Assembly: GCA_014905825.1 (NCBI GenBank)
Contig: JACGCN010000016.1
Coordinates: 806,001 to 870,000, forward strand
Direction: 5' to 3'
Length of the DNA stretch: 64,000 nt
Source of the DNA: Lyophyllum atratum
Lineage: Eukaryota; Basidiomycota; Agaricomycetes; Agaricales; Lyophyllaceae
Shown here: in pieces, positions 22,512 through 37,688 of the stretch
Numbering within the stretch: the first letter of the stretch is position 1
How the letters are laid out: the number at the start of each line of letters is the position of its first letter
Notes under the pieces: generated by a model
What the model was told of the DNA's origin: nothing
Seen by the model: the letters and a program-made list of their open reading frames with translations, nothing else
The model's database searches: none
Made by a program: the position numbers and the translations under genes

Positions 22512-25500
22512 ATGGCTAGATCTAGAGAGCCCCTACCGCGGCTCAGCCTCAACCCTCAGATGATCATGCCCCAGCCAGGCATGAATTATCAAGGACAGCC
22601 CATGTTCTCTCCCGCTTTACAAGGCTTCCATCCCCCTTTCCCCATGCCAAACGCCATGCAAACACCAATGCAGCCCGCTTTCTTCAATCCCCAGCCACCT
22701 CCAGCTCCAGGTCGTCCAACCCATCATCAAGGCCGCGCAAGCATTGCCCACCTAGCTGCCGCTGGCATCCATCCCCCAAACGGATTCCCTATGACACCCC
22801 TTGGCGGTCACTTCCCTCGGGCCTCTATGATGGGTATTCCCGGGCAGCCCTCTGCGCACCCATTCCCTAATAGAAATAGGCGGCAGCTAAGCATTGGTGG
22901 GCCTCCCAAGGCTGTTCTTGGCGGCCCCGCGCGCAAACTCAGCCCACTTCCCGTGGCTGCCGTGGCAGCAGCCTCACCCGCGCCCCAAAAGGTCAAGAAG
23001 ATCAATGTCAACCTCCCGAAAGAAACAATCCCCGGGGAGGATGGACAGCCTTCGACTCGGGCCGCGTGGGCACGGACGGTGCTTGATGGATTCGAGTACA
23101 AAGAACAAAACATCGCGCCTGTAGAATTGAACACGGCAGAGTCCTATCCTCCAGATGAATGGAGGAATCAAGTGCCCGCCACACTAGATGTCTTCCTGCC
23201 AGGAAAGGTTTGTTCTATGCTACCATTATCTTACGTTGTTAGCTGTCTGACGCATCATTCTTTCATAGCGTTCATGGGACGACATGAAACAAAAAGCGAT
23301 CGAGGAGAAACTAGAAAAACTAGGTGTTGAGCGGGGATCAGGCAGCAACGTGCCCCATATTCACGCGCCGCACGCCCGAGCAGCATCGGTAAATTGCTTT
23401 GTCACATACAACACGTGTATCAGCCCGTTGATCTGCCTTTTAGATATCTTCTCCTGCAGACCCCCAAATCCTGCTCTACAAGTTGAACAAGCTCCAGCAA
23501 ACGCAAGACGGTAGCGGTTCTGGCAATAACTCCCTCACAGCATCGCCAAATCCGCCCTTTGGCGTTCTCTCATCCTCGCCACACCGTCCCTCGCCGCGTT
23601 TTCTGACCAACCGCCACGGGCACACAATGTCTCTCGCGCCACCTTCCTCTCAATCCTTCTTTGACGGAGGGTCTGGCACGTTCGATCCCTTTGGCCCTAA
23701 CATCGAGCTCGAGGTCGAACCAATCCCATATTCCGGTCCCGACGCGCCACAGGAAGCTCTCTATGCACCCCAGGGACGCGCCCCAGTCTCATTGTCCTCC
23801 TTGGCTCCGCCACAAGTCTCGCGGCCTTCTAGTCGCCCTGACTTCACTCGTGGGTTCGGCCTGGACATCCCCGAAGAGGAGGAGGAAGCCGTGGAGGAGG
23901 AGCAGCTCCCGCAGGATACTGCTGGTGAGGAGCAGCAGGACTTAGAGTATACGCATGAAAACATGCATAGTGGTAACGGAACGGCCACCGCGTCTCAGAG
24001 TCGCTTCCATTCGCGTCACGTGTCGAGGTTGTCTGCGGCGTTATCGACGCGTTCTGCTGGAGCGCTTGATGACGAAGAGTTTATAGGAGAGGAAGATCTG
24101 GTGCCAGACGTGAACGTCGAGGAGGCTCAAGGTGGTGAGCAGGAAGACGTGGATTTGGAGGATGTTGTCGGAGAATGGACGGGCTCGGAAGATGTTTATC
24201 TCGAAGAAACTTCCGATGGAGAAGAGGTACGGCTTTTGGTTCTTGCCCACTTCAAAGTTATTCATAGGTTTATACTCAGAGTATCGGGGAATGGTCGAAT
24301 CCATCTGATGAAGAACGCGCGCGTAAGCAACGTCTCGAACGTCGCAACCGCCGTCGTGCCTCGCTGCAAATCGACATGCCAAGGCGCTTGCCGAATTTCC
24401 CTCGTCCACCGGACAATACTGTGGCCATGCGTATGGAAGACGACATGATCTCAAATCCAAGTGAGGAAGGCCGACACATGACGCACGGTGAATACCTTGG
24501 AATCGATTACTACTCGCGTCCCCCCTCCAATCTCAGCGGAACGTCTCGTCCACTCCCTCCTCTCCCCCATTCTCGTGTCGCCTCTGCTCAGCACACTGTC
24601 TATGACCCCGCCCACGCACACTCTCGCGCCACCTCTGATCAGTTCGTCTATCCCCAGCCACAGCCTGCCCAGCCGGCCTTTGCACCCCGCCGGGATTCCC
24701 TCAACCCCTTCGCCAAACCCTTTGTATTCGGTGCCGCGCGCGATTCCGGCTCCTGGGGCCAAGGCTCTGTTGACTTGAAACCACCTCAAGCTCCCATGCT
24801 AGGCCACACTCGCCTCCCCTCCCTAGGCAAGCCCCTCAACATCGCAGCACCTGAGTTTAAACCCGGCGGATTCACCTTCCGCCCACCTCCTGGTGTGCCT
24901 TCAATGCCCGCCCTACCCCAATCCGAAGCATCGAGGCCCCTGCCAGACGTCCCAGGAGAGGAATCCCCCTTCAAGGTACAAGGCCGCGAGAAGAGGCAGC
25001 GCCGTGGTTCGAGTGCGTCTATGGAGGAAGGCGACAGCATGACATCTTTCCGATTCCCTGGTAATCTGGAGTCTCCCCAGAGCATACGCCACGCCCCCGC
25101 TGCCCGCACCCATAAACTGAACCCCTCTGCCGAGCCGTTCACATTTGCAGGGTTTTCAGCTGTCGCCAACCTTCCCCGTGTTCCCAGAGAGTCCGAAGCT
25201 ACCGAGCTCGAGCCCGTTCCTAAAGCCGTCAGCGCCAGCCTTGAGGAGACGCTCGACGATGAGAGCACCGCGAAGGCCGAGAACGGCGAGGCTCGGGTCG
25301 AGGAATTCAGCCTACCCTCCGCGGCGAAGTCGAAGCGTGCACCAATCCCGCTGGACTTCAAGCATCCTGTCTCGAGCAACACCGTCCCTGCCGGCCTGTT
25401 CAAGGCTTTGGTGAATAACGGCGACGACCGCACTCGTAGGACTGTTCGCTCGCGTCTGAGCTCGCGGGAGATCTTCGAGCATAGCCACCTCCCGTCCATG

Positions 25501-28473
25501 GACGACTCGAATATTGCCCTCATTGCTAACCAAGTTAATCGAAGCCGGAGCCGGCTTGTCACAGACCCTGGACACCGGGAGCAAACCCCGACAAACGATG
25601 TCTTTGGCAGCGTTGCGAATCACCTCAGACGTCGCTCGTCGTTCACGGATGCCATCCGACCAAGCGGCCACCTTGCGAGCTCGGATGGTCGTCCTGATTC
25701 AGCAACCTCGGAGATGAGCCTCACTGGGCGTTTGGAGGTGCAGCAGTCAGAGCGCAGAATAGAAGCGATGCTCGAGGAAGGATTCGCGACCCTGCTTCGC
25801 GACATCAAGAGACAATCTGGCGAGCAGCATTCATCCGTACACACCATGATTTCCGAGATACAGTCACTCTTCCGGACGCAGCTTCGGGACTCTGCCGCTC
25901 GTAGCCTCGAGGCCACTCAGCTCGATGCACGTGGGGAATTAGACTTCCAACTCTTCAGAGACGTGGTAGAGGAATCGAACAAGGAGGTATTAGAAACCTT
26001 GAGGAATGACCTTCAGGAGCTCCAGCAGCAAGTTTGGCAGGCACGTTCCGGCGATGATGGATCCGCCGAAATCCTTCCCGCCGTGGAGAGACTGGGCAAC
26101 AGGACGATTAATGCAGTCATCGAAGCCATTTCTGAAATGTCGGCCCGCCAAGAAGCTATTGGCCATTCAGCACCCGCGCGCGAACGGGATGCCATTGTCG
26201 AAAACCTTATGACTGTCCTGACACCTGTCATGGCGTCCTTCCGGTCTGAACCCATCGACTATGAGTTCTTGACGAGCGAGCTCACTCAGGCCGTCAAGCC
26301 TCATATATCTCAGCTCATCGACCTGGCGTCGGACAAGCAAGAGACTGCTAATCTTATTATGAATCGTCTCATCCCCATGTTACCATCCTCAAATATCGAT
26401 ATCGACGCGATCACTCACCAGCTTACCACCGAAGTTCGCCGTGCAATTGCACCTATCGATGCGTTTGAAATCAAGGAACAAGTTGCTGATCTTGTTGTCG
26501 AGCGGCTCGACTCGCGCCTTGCAGTCCGGGACAAGGCGTTCAACATCGACAGCCTCTCAAGCAAAGTAATGGACAGCGTCTGGCGATCATTGGAGCCACT
26601 TCAAGGCATCCCAGCAGCCCTCGAACAACTCACGACTTCTCAAACGACTTACGCTGCCCATCAGGAACAGCTTTCGTCTTCTCAAGATCGTGTAACGAGC
26701 TTGTTGTTAGAGTTACCGGACAAACTCAGCCATGACCTGCGAAGCCTGGAGTCGACGCAGAAAGAAATCCTGTCGAAGTTGGAGCAGCCTCCTGTCACAA
26801 TTCCCGAACCGGACGCGAATGTACTCTCTGTCAAGGCCATCGTGGAGGAAATTTCGCTTGGCCAGAAGAGTATCGCCGCTCAGGCGGAAGATCTTGGCTC
26901 CGTTCACCATGCTATTCTCGAGAAGTTGAACGAGTTGCCTGAAATCTTCCAAACAGTCGCTGGCGCTATGCAGAATAGCCATGCTGAAATTTTTTCCTCC
27001 CAGGAAATATCGAAACACGAGTTGGAGGAGCTGCGGAAGGCGAACACCGATTACCAGGTCCAATTGACCAAGGCGCGTGCTGCGCATGGCCAAGTCCGCG
27101 TCGAGAAGGATGTTCTTAGCCAGAAGATCGGGACAATAGAAGCCGACCGCGATCGACTCCGCATACAGGTCAAAGAATCGCAGGCATCGAGTACGGAGAA
27201 AGTCAAGCAAATTGCCTCGCTGGAGGCTAGGAATAACGACCTAGAAGATGCCCTCGCGAAAGCTTTGGAACGTCTTCAGGCTTCTGATGTCGCTACTCAG
27301 GCCAACCGAGAACGTCTCGATGAGCTGGAGAGCAGTAATCGCGAGCTCGCAACGGAGAAGCTAGCTCTCAAGGCCAAGGTTTGTTACATGGTCTTCGCGA
27401 TTAATCTTATGCAGACTAATTTGTATCCTTCTAGGCTGATTCCCTTGACTTGCAAGTTACATTTGCTGCCCGTGATAAAGAGTCCGCGATGCGAGCATTG
27501 GAAAGACTCCAGCAACAGCATGATTACCTTGCATCTCAGCAATCCCACTGGGATGAGCTTCATCGTGCCTCTGAAAAGATTGAGATGCTAACCACGCTCA
27601 TCGGACAAGTTGACAACGAAGAGGTGAAGGACCTCCGACGTTATCGTGATCGCACAAAGGTTCTCGAAGGTGAACATGCTGCTCTTCAAAAGCGCTTCAA
27701 GGAGCAGGAGACGAAGATGGGCAACAACGAGCGGGCTACCGTAACTGCGAGGCAGAGTCTTGCCCAGGCACAACAACGTTCATCTGAATGGGAGCGTCGT
27801 GCTAAGGAGTTTGAAGGCCAGCTGGAGATGACGCAGACTAAGCTAGACCAGGCAGAGCAAACCCAGGCTCAATTGGATGCGGACTACTCTCTGGTCAAGC
27901 TGCAACTCGAAGAGCGGGAGGCTAATGATCGCCTATCTCAGGTACGCTCAGTGCTTATCATATTTCGTAAAGTAAAGCTAAGCATCCTTTTAGGATTCAC
28001 AGCACAAACTCGGAGAACAAGTATCCCTCTTGGAATCCAAAGTCACGCGCCTGCAATTCGAGCTTGAACAAGCCAAAACGGTGAAGGCCCCCGCTCCCCA
28101 GCCGTACCGGAACATCACAAATGGCAACGCACACCCGCTGCCCCGTCCTGACTCTCGTGCGAGTACCATCTACGATAATCGGGTTGCCACTCCCCAGAGG
28201 CGCATGCAATCTCAAGCATCAACCGCACGAAGCGACACCCCACCTTCGGCATCTGTCTGGGACTCTATGCATGCTCCAACTACTGACAAGTACAAATACC
28301 CGGCCCCTACGACCAATGTCCATGCGCCTCGCAGCCGTTACCCCGACCTTGGGCCTACGACGCCTAAGGCGCGCCGTCCTCAACAACAGCCATGGCGCGC
28401 TATGGCCCCTTCGCCCACCCCAAGCACTGTTTCCCTTGCTCCAACCCAGGGCGATGATGGCTGGTGGTCGTGA
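22512..28473 (+). CDS. Large coiled-coil protein of unknown function, 1894 residues
   Basis: Six exons (22512-23207, 23269-23388, 23444-24226, 24280-27378, 27435-27941, 27994-28473) join in phase 0 throughout. Residues 1-155 are Pro/Met/Gly-rich and low in charge, a likely disordered or condensate-forming segment. A conserved-looking block follows (KKINVNLPKE, STRAAWART, SWDDMKQKAIEEKLEKLG). Next come a Ser/Pro stretch, an acidic run (IPEEEEEAVEEEQ) and a basic cluster (RARKQRLERRNRRRASLQ). Roughly residues 930-1730 are helical, becoming a classic heptad coiled coil rich in Glu, Gln, Leu and Lys. The last 130 residues are again disordered, ending in GWWS. The architecture suggests a scaffold, polarity or cytoskeletal organiser, but no homologous domain was recognised. 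Confidence 0.8.
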
Positions 28474-28917
28474 AAACAAACTTTTTACAATCACCCTCTT
28501 ATGTCTCTCTTCCGCTATGCATCTTATATTAATTGTTTTCGCTATTACTACTGAAGTTCTATTTTATCATCAGGGATTCATTCTTAGTACATTCAACATC
28601 GCTCATCGCTTCTTCCTCGATATATACCACCCATCTATATTAGCTAGTTACACGTCATATCCCTCTACATACCACACTCCTTTTTTGCACTCAGTCACTC
28701 CATAACTCTCGTTCATTTCGTTGCAGCGGCAATTGTATATATACCCGTCTACGCATCATCTATACTGTACACTCGGGAACTGGATTGCATTATTCAGAAA
28801 GTACAACCAACGATACATAAAATGCAAGTGGAAGATTAGTTGATGCCGCGGATAGACTGACAAGTGATTGGGTGAGGTGAGTGGATCCAGATTCGATAGG
28901 TGAAGACAACAGACGGA
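28474..28917. other. Convergent 3' flanks
   Basis: AT-rich 3' regions of two convergent genes share 444 bp. TTAATTGTTTTC and TATATATACC stretches may contain the poly(A) signals. No gene is apparent. Confidence 0.6.
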
Positions 28918-30741
28918 TCAGCTTGTACGAGGAGGACTAGACGGTGGTATCGATGTTGTAGATGCGGGTGTTTCTGATGCGTGGCTGAATATCCAGTCTT
29001 CCACTACTCTCGTTGCTTCCTCTGGATCGCTGGGTATGCTATACAGGGAAAAGGAGATATATAAATTTAGCCACGGTCAGTTGGACAACGTTTGGAACGT
29101 ACTCCAACTTGATCTCCCACCGTCCATTCCGGAACGTGAAGAACCGGGGCTCGTGTCTCATACCGCTCTCCTCTAACTGCTTGCGCCGCTCCCGCTGTGC
29201 GTCCTCGACGGCCAATTTTGCAGTCGTGGCAGCCTCCATGTCTTTATTCACAATCGCATTCGTCAGATCTTGCCAAAGCCTTCAGGATCATTATGTTAAT
29301 AAACTTCGCCCGCCACGACAGTACGCATGAAACTAAAGCCCACCTTCTTGATTCAGTAGGTTCTTGTTCTTCTACAGGAGGAACCCATTTAGCCGAGATG
29401 TTTTGTCCGTCCTTGACAGCGTCGAAGAGAACGCGCTTTGAGCCCGTCTAGAACAAGGTCAAAAGAAAGGAGAAGGGGGGATTGCTCGTGACAAGAACCT
29501 TCGTCGATCTGAATTCCATGACGTGACTCCATCTCCCAATGATTTCCCCCACTTCTGTTGAGCCGTGGCGTATTCGCCCTGCAATGGCATTGTATGTTCC
29601 TGAAAAGAAACCCTGCCAAAACATGTCAATTGAGAATTAGAGGCCAGAAAATGCAGTAACGCGCCCTGGTCTTGAACTCGAGATCACAAAACATCCCAGT
29701 CTTCTCATTTTTAGCTATGCATGTATCACCCAGCTCTAGCACCATCTTCCCGAACAATATACCTCGAGCATACATATTAGGCATTGTGATGATATATTCT
29801 GAAGGCGGTTAATCAGCCGCAGCAATCAAACAAATCACAAGACATACCACCATCCTCCGGCACGCCAAGTAGTGTCACGCGATTTTCGCCCTCCATAGTT
29901 GTTGATACACTGTTGCCAAGGAACTTCGACTTGGGCCGCAGCTCTCCTAGGATGCTCACTCGGTTTGCTGGTGAAATATAGAAGAATGCAGAGATGGGTG
30001 GATGGTGTGAGACTGTGAAAGAACCTCAGTTCACATTTCCATAGTCATACTGTGATCGATAATTACCTTGTTCCGCAACGTAAAACCCATGCGTTCCATC
30101 TGGATAGTCGTACCTGCATCGGAAAAACTCTCCAAGCACAGGGTTATATCTATCGTGGAGAGCGATCGGTGCTGTGGCTACGAATGCAAGTGAAGAACGC
30201 ACGGTTTCTTCACCCCCTTGGGTTTAATGTGCCATCCGGCTAGATAATACTGAAGTACGCGAATAAATCGTTCCTCAGGATCGTTGCAGTGTTCGGCTCT
30301 GGAAGATGTGATGTTTATAGAGGGTCAGGACACACACAGGAAACACTTGCCCAAAGATGAGATCTGGATGAGACATGAAATCTGTAATGCGCTCTAACAT
30401 GCTCCGAGGCTCCAATACAAACGTAGGGAATGTCACACGAGATAGATCCATCCCCACTCTTTGCGTGTTCGGACGTCAGGATGTCAGCGAAAGCACAGGT
30501 CAATCACATGGGTAGCCACACCTTAGCTGGGAGATCAGGGATGAGATTATGGAACCTTCATTATCGTCTCTGTTATCGAGGTCAATGGCATAGGACGGCA
30601 TGGAGTGGAGTACACGGACAAGATGGAGGTTTCATCTGATTCTTCATCGGAAGGCGCTTTATCGTCCTCGAGTGAGCCTCGTGGCTTCGGTGCAGTTGCG
30701 GCACGGAAATGGGACCCAGCTTGACTAAAAAGGCCCATCAT
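28918..30741 (-). CDS. Oxysterol-binding protein, Osh6/Osh7-like
   Basis: Lipid-transfer protein of the ORP family. The short form without PH or ankyrin domains resembles yeast Osh6/7, which move phosphatidylserine between ER and plasma membrane. The chain begins [12 protein letters not shown] and runs through an acidic linker ([16 protein letters not shown]). It then contains the lid and entry motif [48 protein letters not shown] and the family signature EQVSHHPP. The domain goes on with [28 protein letters not shown] and [16 protein letters not shown], ending in a C-terminal helix and a Ser/Pro tail. About ten exons are needed. Two introns (29613-29664 and 30299-30350) keep frame only as GC-AG introns, and the first intron (30570-30619) uses a GTCCGT donor. 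The Lys and His residues expected for PI4P binding are present in the signature. Confidence 0.93.
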
Positions 30742-31017
30742 GTTGGAAAAGCAGCTGTACGCAGATTGATGTGTATCGTAGCAGACAGTCTCGCACTTCC
30801 GTTGGAAAGGCTAGCGGAGTGTGGCGCGTACCGGAACACAGATTCAGATAGGTAAGAAGCGGACAACGGCAGTAACTGAATAGATTTCAGTGATATATAT
30901 GAGGCTGGAAACAAGGATGAGGAGATGGTGGTAGTGGAGAGAGCAGAAACTTAGGACAAGACTATACACAGCACGCAGAAATTGATGTCACGGTTTACGT
31001 AAACATGATCGGCTGAC
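30742..31017. other. Intergenic: OSBP upstream and DBP3 downstream
   Basis: A 276-bp gap between two minus-strand genes. It must contain the OSBP promoter and the DBP3 3' flank. No coding frame. Confidence 0.55.
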
Positions 31018-33403
<2,386 letters not shown>

Positions 33404-34693
33404 CTCGATTATATCGTGACGTGGTTAAGGAGACTGTGTCTCCGTGCAGAAAACTAAATGATCAAGCACTGAAAAAATTTGATTTGCACTGCCTGATTTG
33501 GTCATGGCAATTCTAAGATTAGATCGGGTGGCGCGCCTCAGCCTCAAGCTGCCTCAAGGCCCTCAGCTGCTTCATTCAACAAGGTACGGAATTCAAATGC
33601 TGATCACCTGGCACGGATTCTGTACCCAGAGGCGCCCGAGATTAGACACAAGCCTGCATAAAAACCGGCAACACGCTACCTCGTGTCTCTCTAACCCCCC
33701 AGTTCACTTCCACCACGATGATAACACGCCTGAAGCAGAACAATCCCCACCAAAGGACCATGCTCGATGCCTGCAATGCATGCACAGCGCTTTATGTCAG
33801 GACTGCTGCCAATGTAGCTACTATTGCGACTGCTGAACGTTGAACGTTCGACGAAAGAGCATCGTCTGTCCCAACCCCTTATTCTCGGCGTCTTTCTCTT
33901 ACTATGGTTCAGCCACCCGAGGTCCCTCAAATTACTTTCACTTTTATCCTGCTCTTCAAATTCTCTGCCGTACCGCCTCTCTTCACAGAATTGCGTCGTA
34001 CAAAACATGTAAGGCTGACAGTTTCCTTCCTGCTTGCCCCCGTCGAATCTATCTCCGTCAAGTAACACATACTCAGACGTCTAATTTTTCTCGTATAGGG
34101 TAACCTTGTTGACCGTCTGCTCTTTCCCGGTTTAGTTCAGTGAAAGTTCATCGTTTCGAGTCTGTAGGCGGCCTTCTATCACACTTGCTTTCTAGCGACA
34201 GGCAACTTCCTTCGCATGCTCTATAGATTTTGCTTAGTACTCGACTTTCCTCACCTTCATTATCGCCCTTGGGACTTTGTCAGACTTTCTACATCCTCTG
34301 GTCGTGTAGAAAACAGCTCCGAGTTGTAAATGTGTATGTACAAGTTGACATCACTTGGATGAACCGTGAATAATCAAAACATCGTGCGGAAAGTAGTACG
34401 CGACATGCAAAAGGCCTGAAGCGTACAGTTACGGATACTCTGAGATAAGCCGCGAAAAACGCGCCCATCTGGGCTGGAAAGTGAGAAGGTCACCAGCGAA
34501 GTTTGTCGCTGGCAATGTCATGGGGAAGAACATCAGGCATGAATCCGACATATCGAAGGATAATTAAAGTCGACGATGCCATATATATCATCTGCCCGCA
34601 GAAAGGTGGTGAAAGATTCACCTGAATAAGCCTGGAAAAAAAATAAGCCCAGAAACAGTGAAGCCTCGTAAAGTCAGCCACAACTCACCAAAG
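33404..34693. other. Intergenic, 1.3 kb, with a small cysteine-rich frame
   Basis: It contains the DBP3 promoter. A TATA-like CATAAAAACC lies near 33657 and a branch/acceptor-like CTAACCCCCCAG ends at 33702. The following short frame encodes eight cysteines in its last 22 residues (about 33768-33836). No other coding sequence is convincing. Confidence 0.45.
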
Positions 34694-35989
34694 TCATGTC
34701 GCCCTCATAAAATGGATAACTAGCCCCTCAATAACCGAATCTCGAATCTCCGTAATCGCTTCCATTGCCGCCATCTTGCACTGCATCGTCATGGACGGTG
34801 CGTCCGCCATAGCCTTCCTCAGCCCCAACATAAGAGCCTTCATACGTCCCAGAATGTCCGATGAGCCCTGACGGAGCGCTTCATCGATCTCTCCTGCCTG
34901 GAACCACATTAGCTGCCACGCCAGTTCGCATTCCGTATGGGATGGGCACCCCTCGCACGGGAGCGAGGGAGGGAGGGACCGGATGTGCTCCCATAGTTGT
35001 AGTAGTGAGTAACGTGCCGAGAGGAAACGCGTACGTTTCTCGATGTCGGTGGTTTGCGGGAACACAGTATGCGTAGCCCCGCTGTTCCTGCGACTAGGTG
35101 CGCGTTCCATGTTGATCAGCTGCTTGTAGTAACAAACGCCGATGAGCGTCCGCAGTCCATGCTTTTCCGCAACGCCGAGGATAGTCTCTGGTGGCGTGTT
35201 GTACCAGAGTATACGTGAGATGAGATGCTGCGTTGCAAGCTCTTGTAGCTTTTGATGATGGCATAGTATGGCCACACTGAGAATCCGTCCGCAGACATCA
35301 GGAGCCGCAGAATATAGAGGGCCCAAGTTCGGCTCTTTCGCGAGGGTGTAAATGTGCTCTATAACCCAGGCTTCCAAAGACGAAAAGCAATATTTATTAG
35401 CCATTTCTGTAACGTTGAGCAAACGATCAATTCCGGTTTCAAGGAATAGTTCATTCGGCCTTCAAAGCACGTTAATATTAAGGTACCGCCCATAATCCAG
35501 GTAGGACTACTCACGGTGCGTACAAGGCCCACAGCAGGTCGCGAAACTTTTGAACAGTGTCAGACAAGAACACGGGCGTTTCTTGGCTTTCTTCAGTTCC
35601 GCCGACCGGTTGCGGAAGGCTTAACATATCACCAAAAGCAGAAGGTTCCCGTGAAAGGAGAACTTGATGAACCTTAAAAGAAAGTAATTAATCTCAATTC
35701 AAGAGGGAGAAGCGTAACATACATTGAATAGTGTATTTTCTACCTGGAAAGCACAAAAACCTTTTCGAGAGTCCGCGTAATAATCAGGGTCTCGTATCAG
35801 CGCGCTTTCCAAGATGCGAGGAGCCTCAAGCGCCTTGATCAATGCTGTACATGGCTGACTTCGCGGCTGCGAAGACAGCATGGAGTTGGGCTCAGAACCG
35901 AGCCCTAGCATACGTTTCGATCCTCGAAAGAACAGTGTGGATAGCAGGCGCAGCTTGGGCGCTGGGTTGAAGACGTAAAATTGAACCAT
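34694..35989 (-). CDS. BTB/POZ domain protein of the agaricomycete expansion
   Basis: Three exons (35989-35723, 35672-35515, 35459-34694) give 396 residues with consistent phases. The N-terminal region holds a BTB-like fold: DPDYYADSRKGFCAFQVENT followed by LFNVHQVLLSREPSAFGDM, then VFLSDTVQKFRDLLWALYAP. This is the usual arrangement in the large agaricomycete family (strand with displayed residue, the V-H-x-x-L-L-S-R-x-S helix, then the W-A-L-Y helix). The following helical part (LLNVTEMANKYCFSSLEAWV) is BACK-like. Such proteins dimerise and some act as adaptors for cullin-3 ligases; its own target is unknown. The start is the first in-frame ATG and may be too far upstream; MLGLGSEPN at about 35900 is an alternative. 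Confidence 0.85.
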
Positions 35990-37688
35990 CGATATCAAGT
36001 TCTACCAGAGAAGAGCGAAGAGTGAGGTGGGTGAAGTCCGAAACCTGGTGCTTTGGGAGACCATAGTAGGCATTATATCATTACGAGGAGGAAACACGAA
36101 GCATACACGTGGATCTCGTAAACTCGGACCTCTCATGCCCCCTGTTTTAAATCACTTACACGAAGTAGAAGCAAATCATGGATTTGTGAAAGATGGGTTC
36201 GATGGCACCGATGTAGGATAGTGATCGCAAGGTAGGCGTAAGGTGTATCGAATAGACTGGGGTCTGCGGACCTCGGGGGTGAATGCTAGAAGCCAGATAG
36301 GACGGCAACGTTGCGATGGGCTGCCCCTGACGTAGGTTCTACGAGCGGCGGGGGTCGTGGAATCAATCAGCTGTGCATGTCCAGTACCTCAGCCTGAACT
36401 TTGAAGGTTGGTGTGAGTCTAGTCCTCTTCTTCACTTGCCTTCACTGTATGTATGCCCTGATCGTATCACTGATTGGAGTTAAGAGCTAACAGCATCGAG
36501 ATTGCTCAGCATGCGTGGATGAGTGATCTTTGAAGGAAACGCGTGAGCCAGTTTGGAGTCAACTTGAAAGTGATCGTTGCAGTCCAGACAAGGGCAGCAC
36601 TGCACATACCAATGAATTCTCTTCCTCTCTTCCGCTCTCCTTCGGTTGACTGCTCGATACGCTGCCCAAAAATGTAGGGGAAAGCTCCCGTCATGATCAG
36701 TGCCGACCCTGGTCTCCGGATCATGTCTGATACTTGGTATGCCTGAAGGCTGACGCATTGACGACTTCACCATTCCTTTGTGACGGGCTCTCACTTTCTT
36801 CTCCTACTCACAGGGCTCAACATCAACGTAGCATCTGCCACCATACTTGAGCTAGACCACCCACCGACGACGATAATGTACGGAAGCAAACTTAGTTTTC
36901 GCCATACAGTTAAGCAAAGGTTATGCACCCTTCAAACACTCAAAGGTTTCATAAACGCGGGAAAGCCGTGGAAGTGGCCTGGAAACGCGTTCATACCACT
37001 GGACAGCGAGCTTAGCTTCATTCTTCGAAAACCTTTGGAAAACCTGAAACTCTCCGAGGACAAGGCATCTCAATGGAATGACTGGAATATAGTGTGATGA
37101 CTCTACGAGTCTAATCTGGGTGGACTCGATGCTTGTGTAGCCGATTACAAAATGGAGCCCGACAAAACGCTATCAAAGAATAAATCTTGACCATCCACCA
37201 CCATCCGCGGTGCAACTGCCCTCTCTTGACCACCAGCCACTCCACCATCAACTAGTCTCAGGCCAGTTACTTGTTTTCTTTCCATTGTGGACCAATACCT
37301 GGACCCATTGGGGCATAACGTCAACATGCCAGCGCCCGAGAAAATTTGATTCGTTCATCGTCGCATGATCTTACTTCGTAACAGACCGCGCCCTTTGGTG
37401 CTGCATAATGGAGGCCAAAGCAGAACATATCCCACCGGCGCCCTAACTGATCCCAAACGATGCGCTTTCGCTACATAGCCTTTTAGTGATCCCTGAGAAA
37501 CCTGAGTCCACCATTGAGTTCTGGGACCAGATAACCGGCAGGGTACGACGATATTTGCCAAGTTATCACGACTGAGTTACGGCATCATCATATATCGTAG
37601 CAGGATGCTTTCCAGCGGGCACTGCATAGCTAGTTGTACAAGTAATTACAGATCTAAGCACTCTAACATGCTGACTACAGGAAGGTGA
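35990..37688. other. Intergenic, 1.7 kb, no recognised gene
   Basis: Minus-strand frames at 36480-36794 overlap in two registers without family resemblance. The plus-strand frame 36780-37097 (105 residues) also has none. A remnant gene is possible. Confidence 0.45.
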
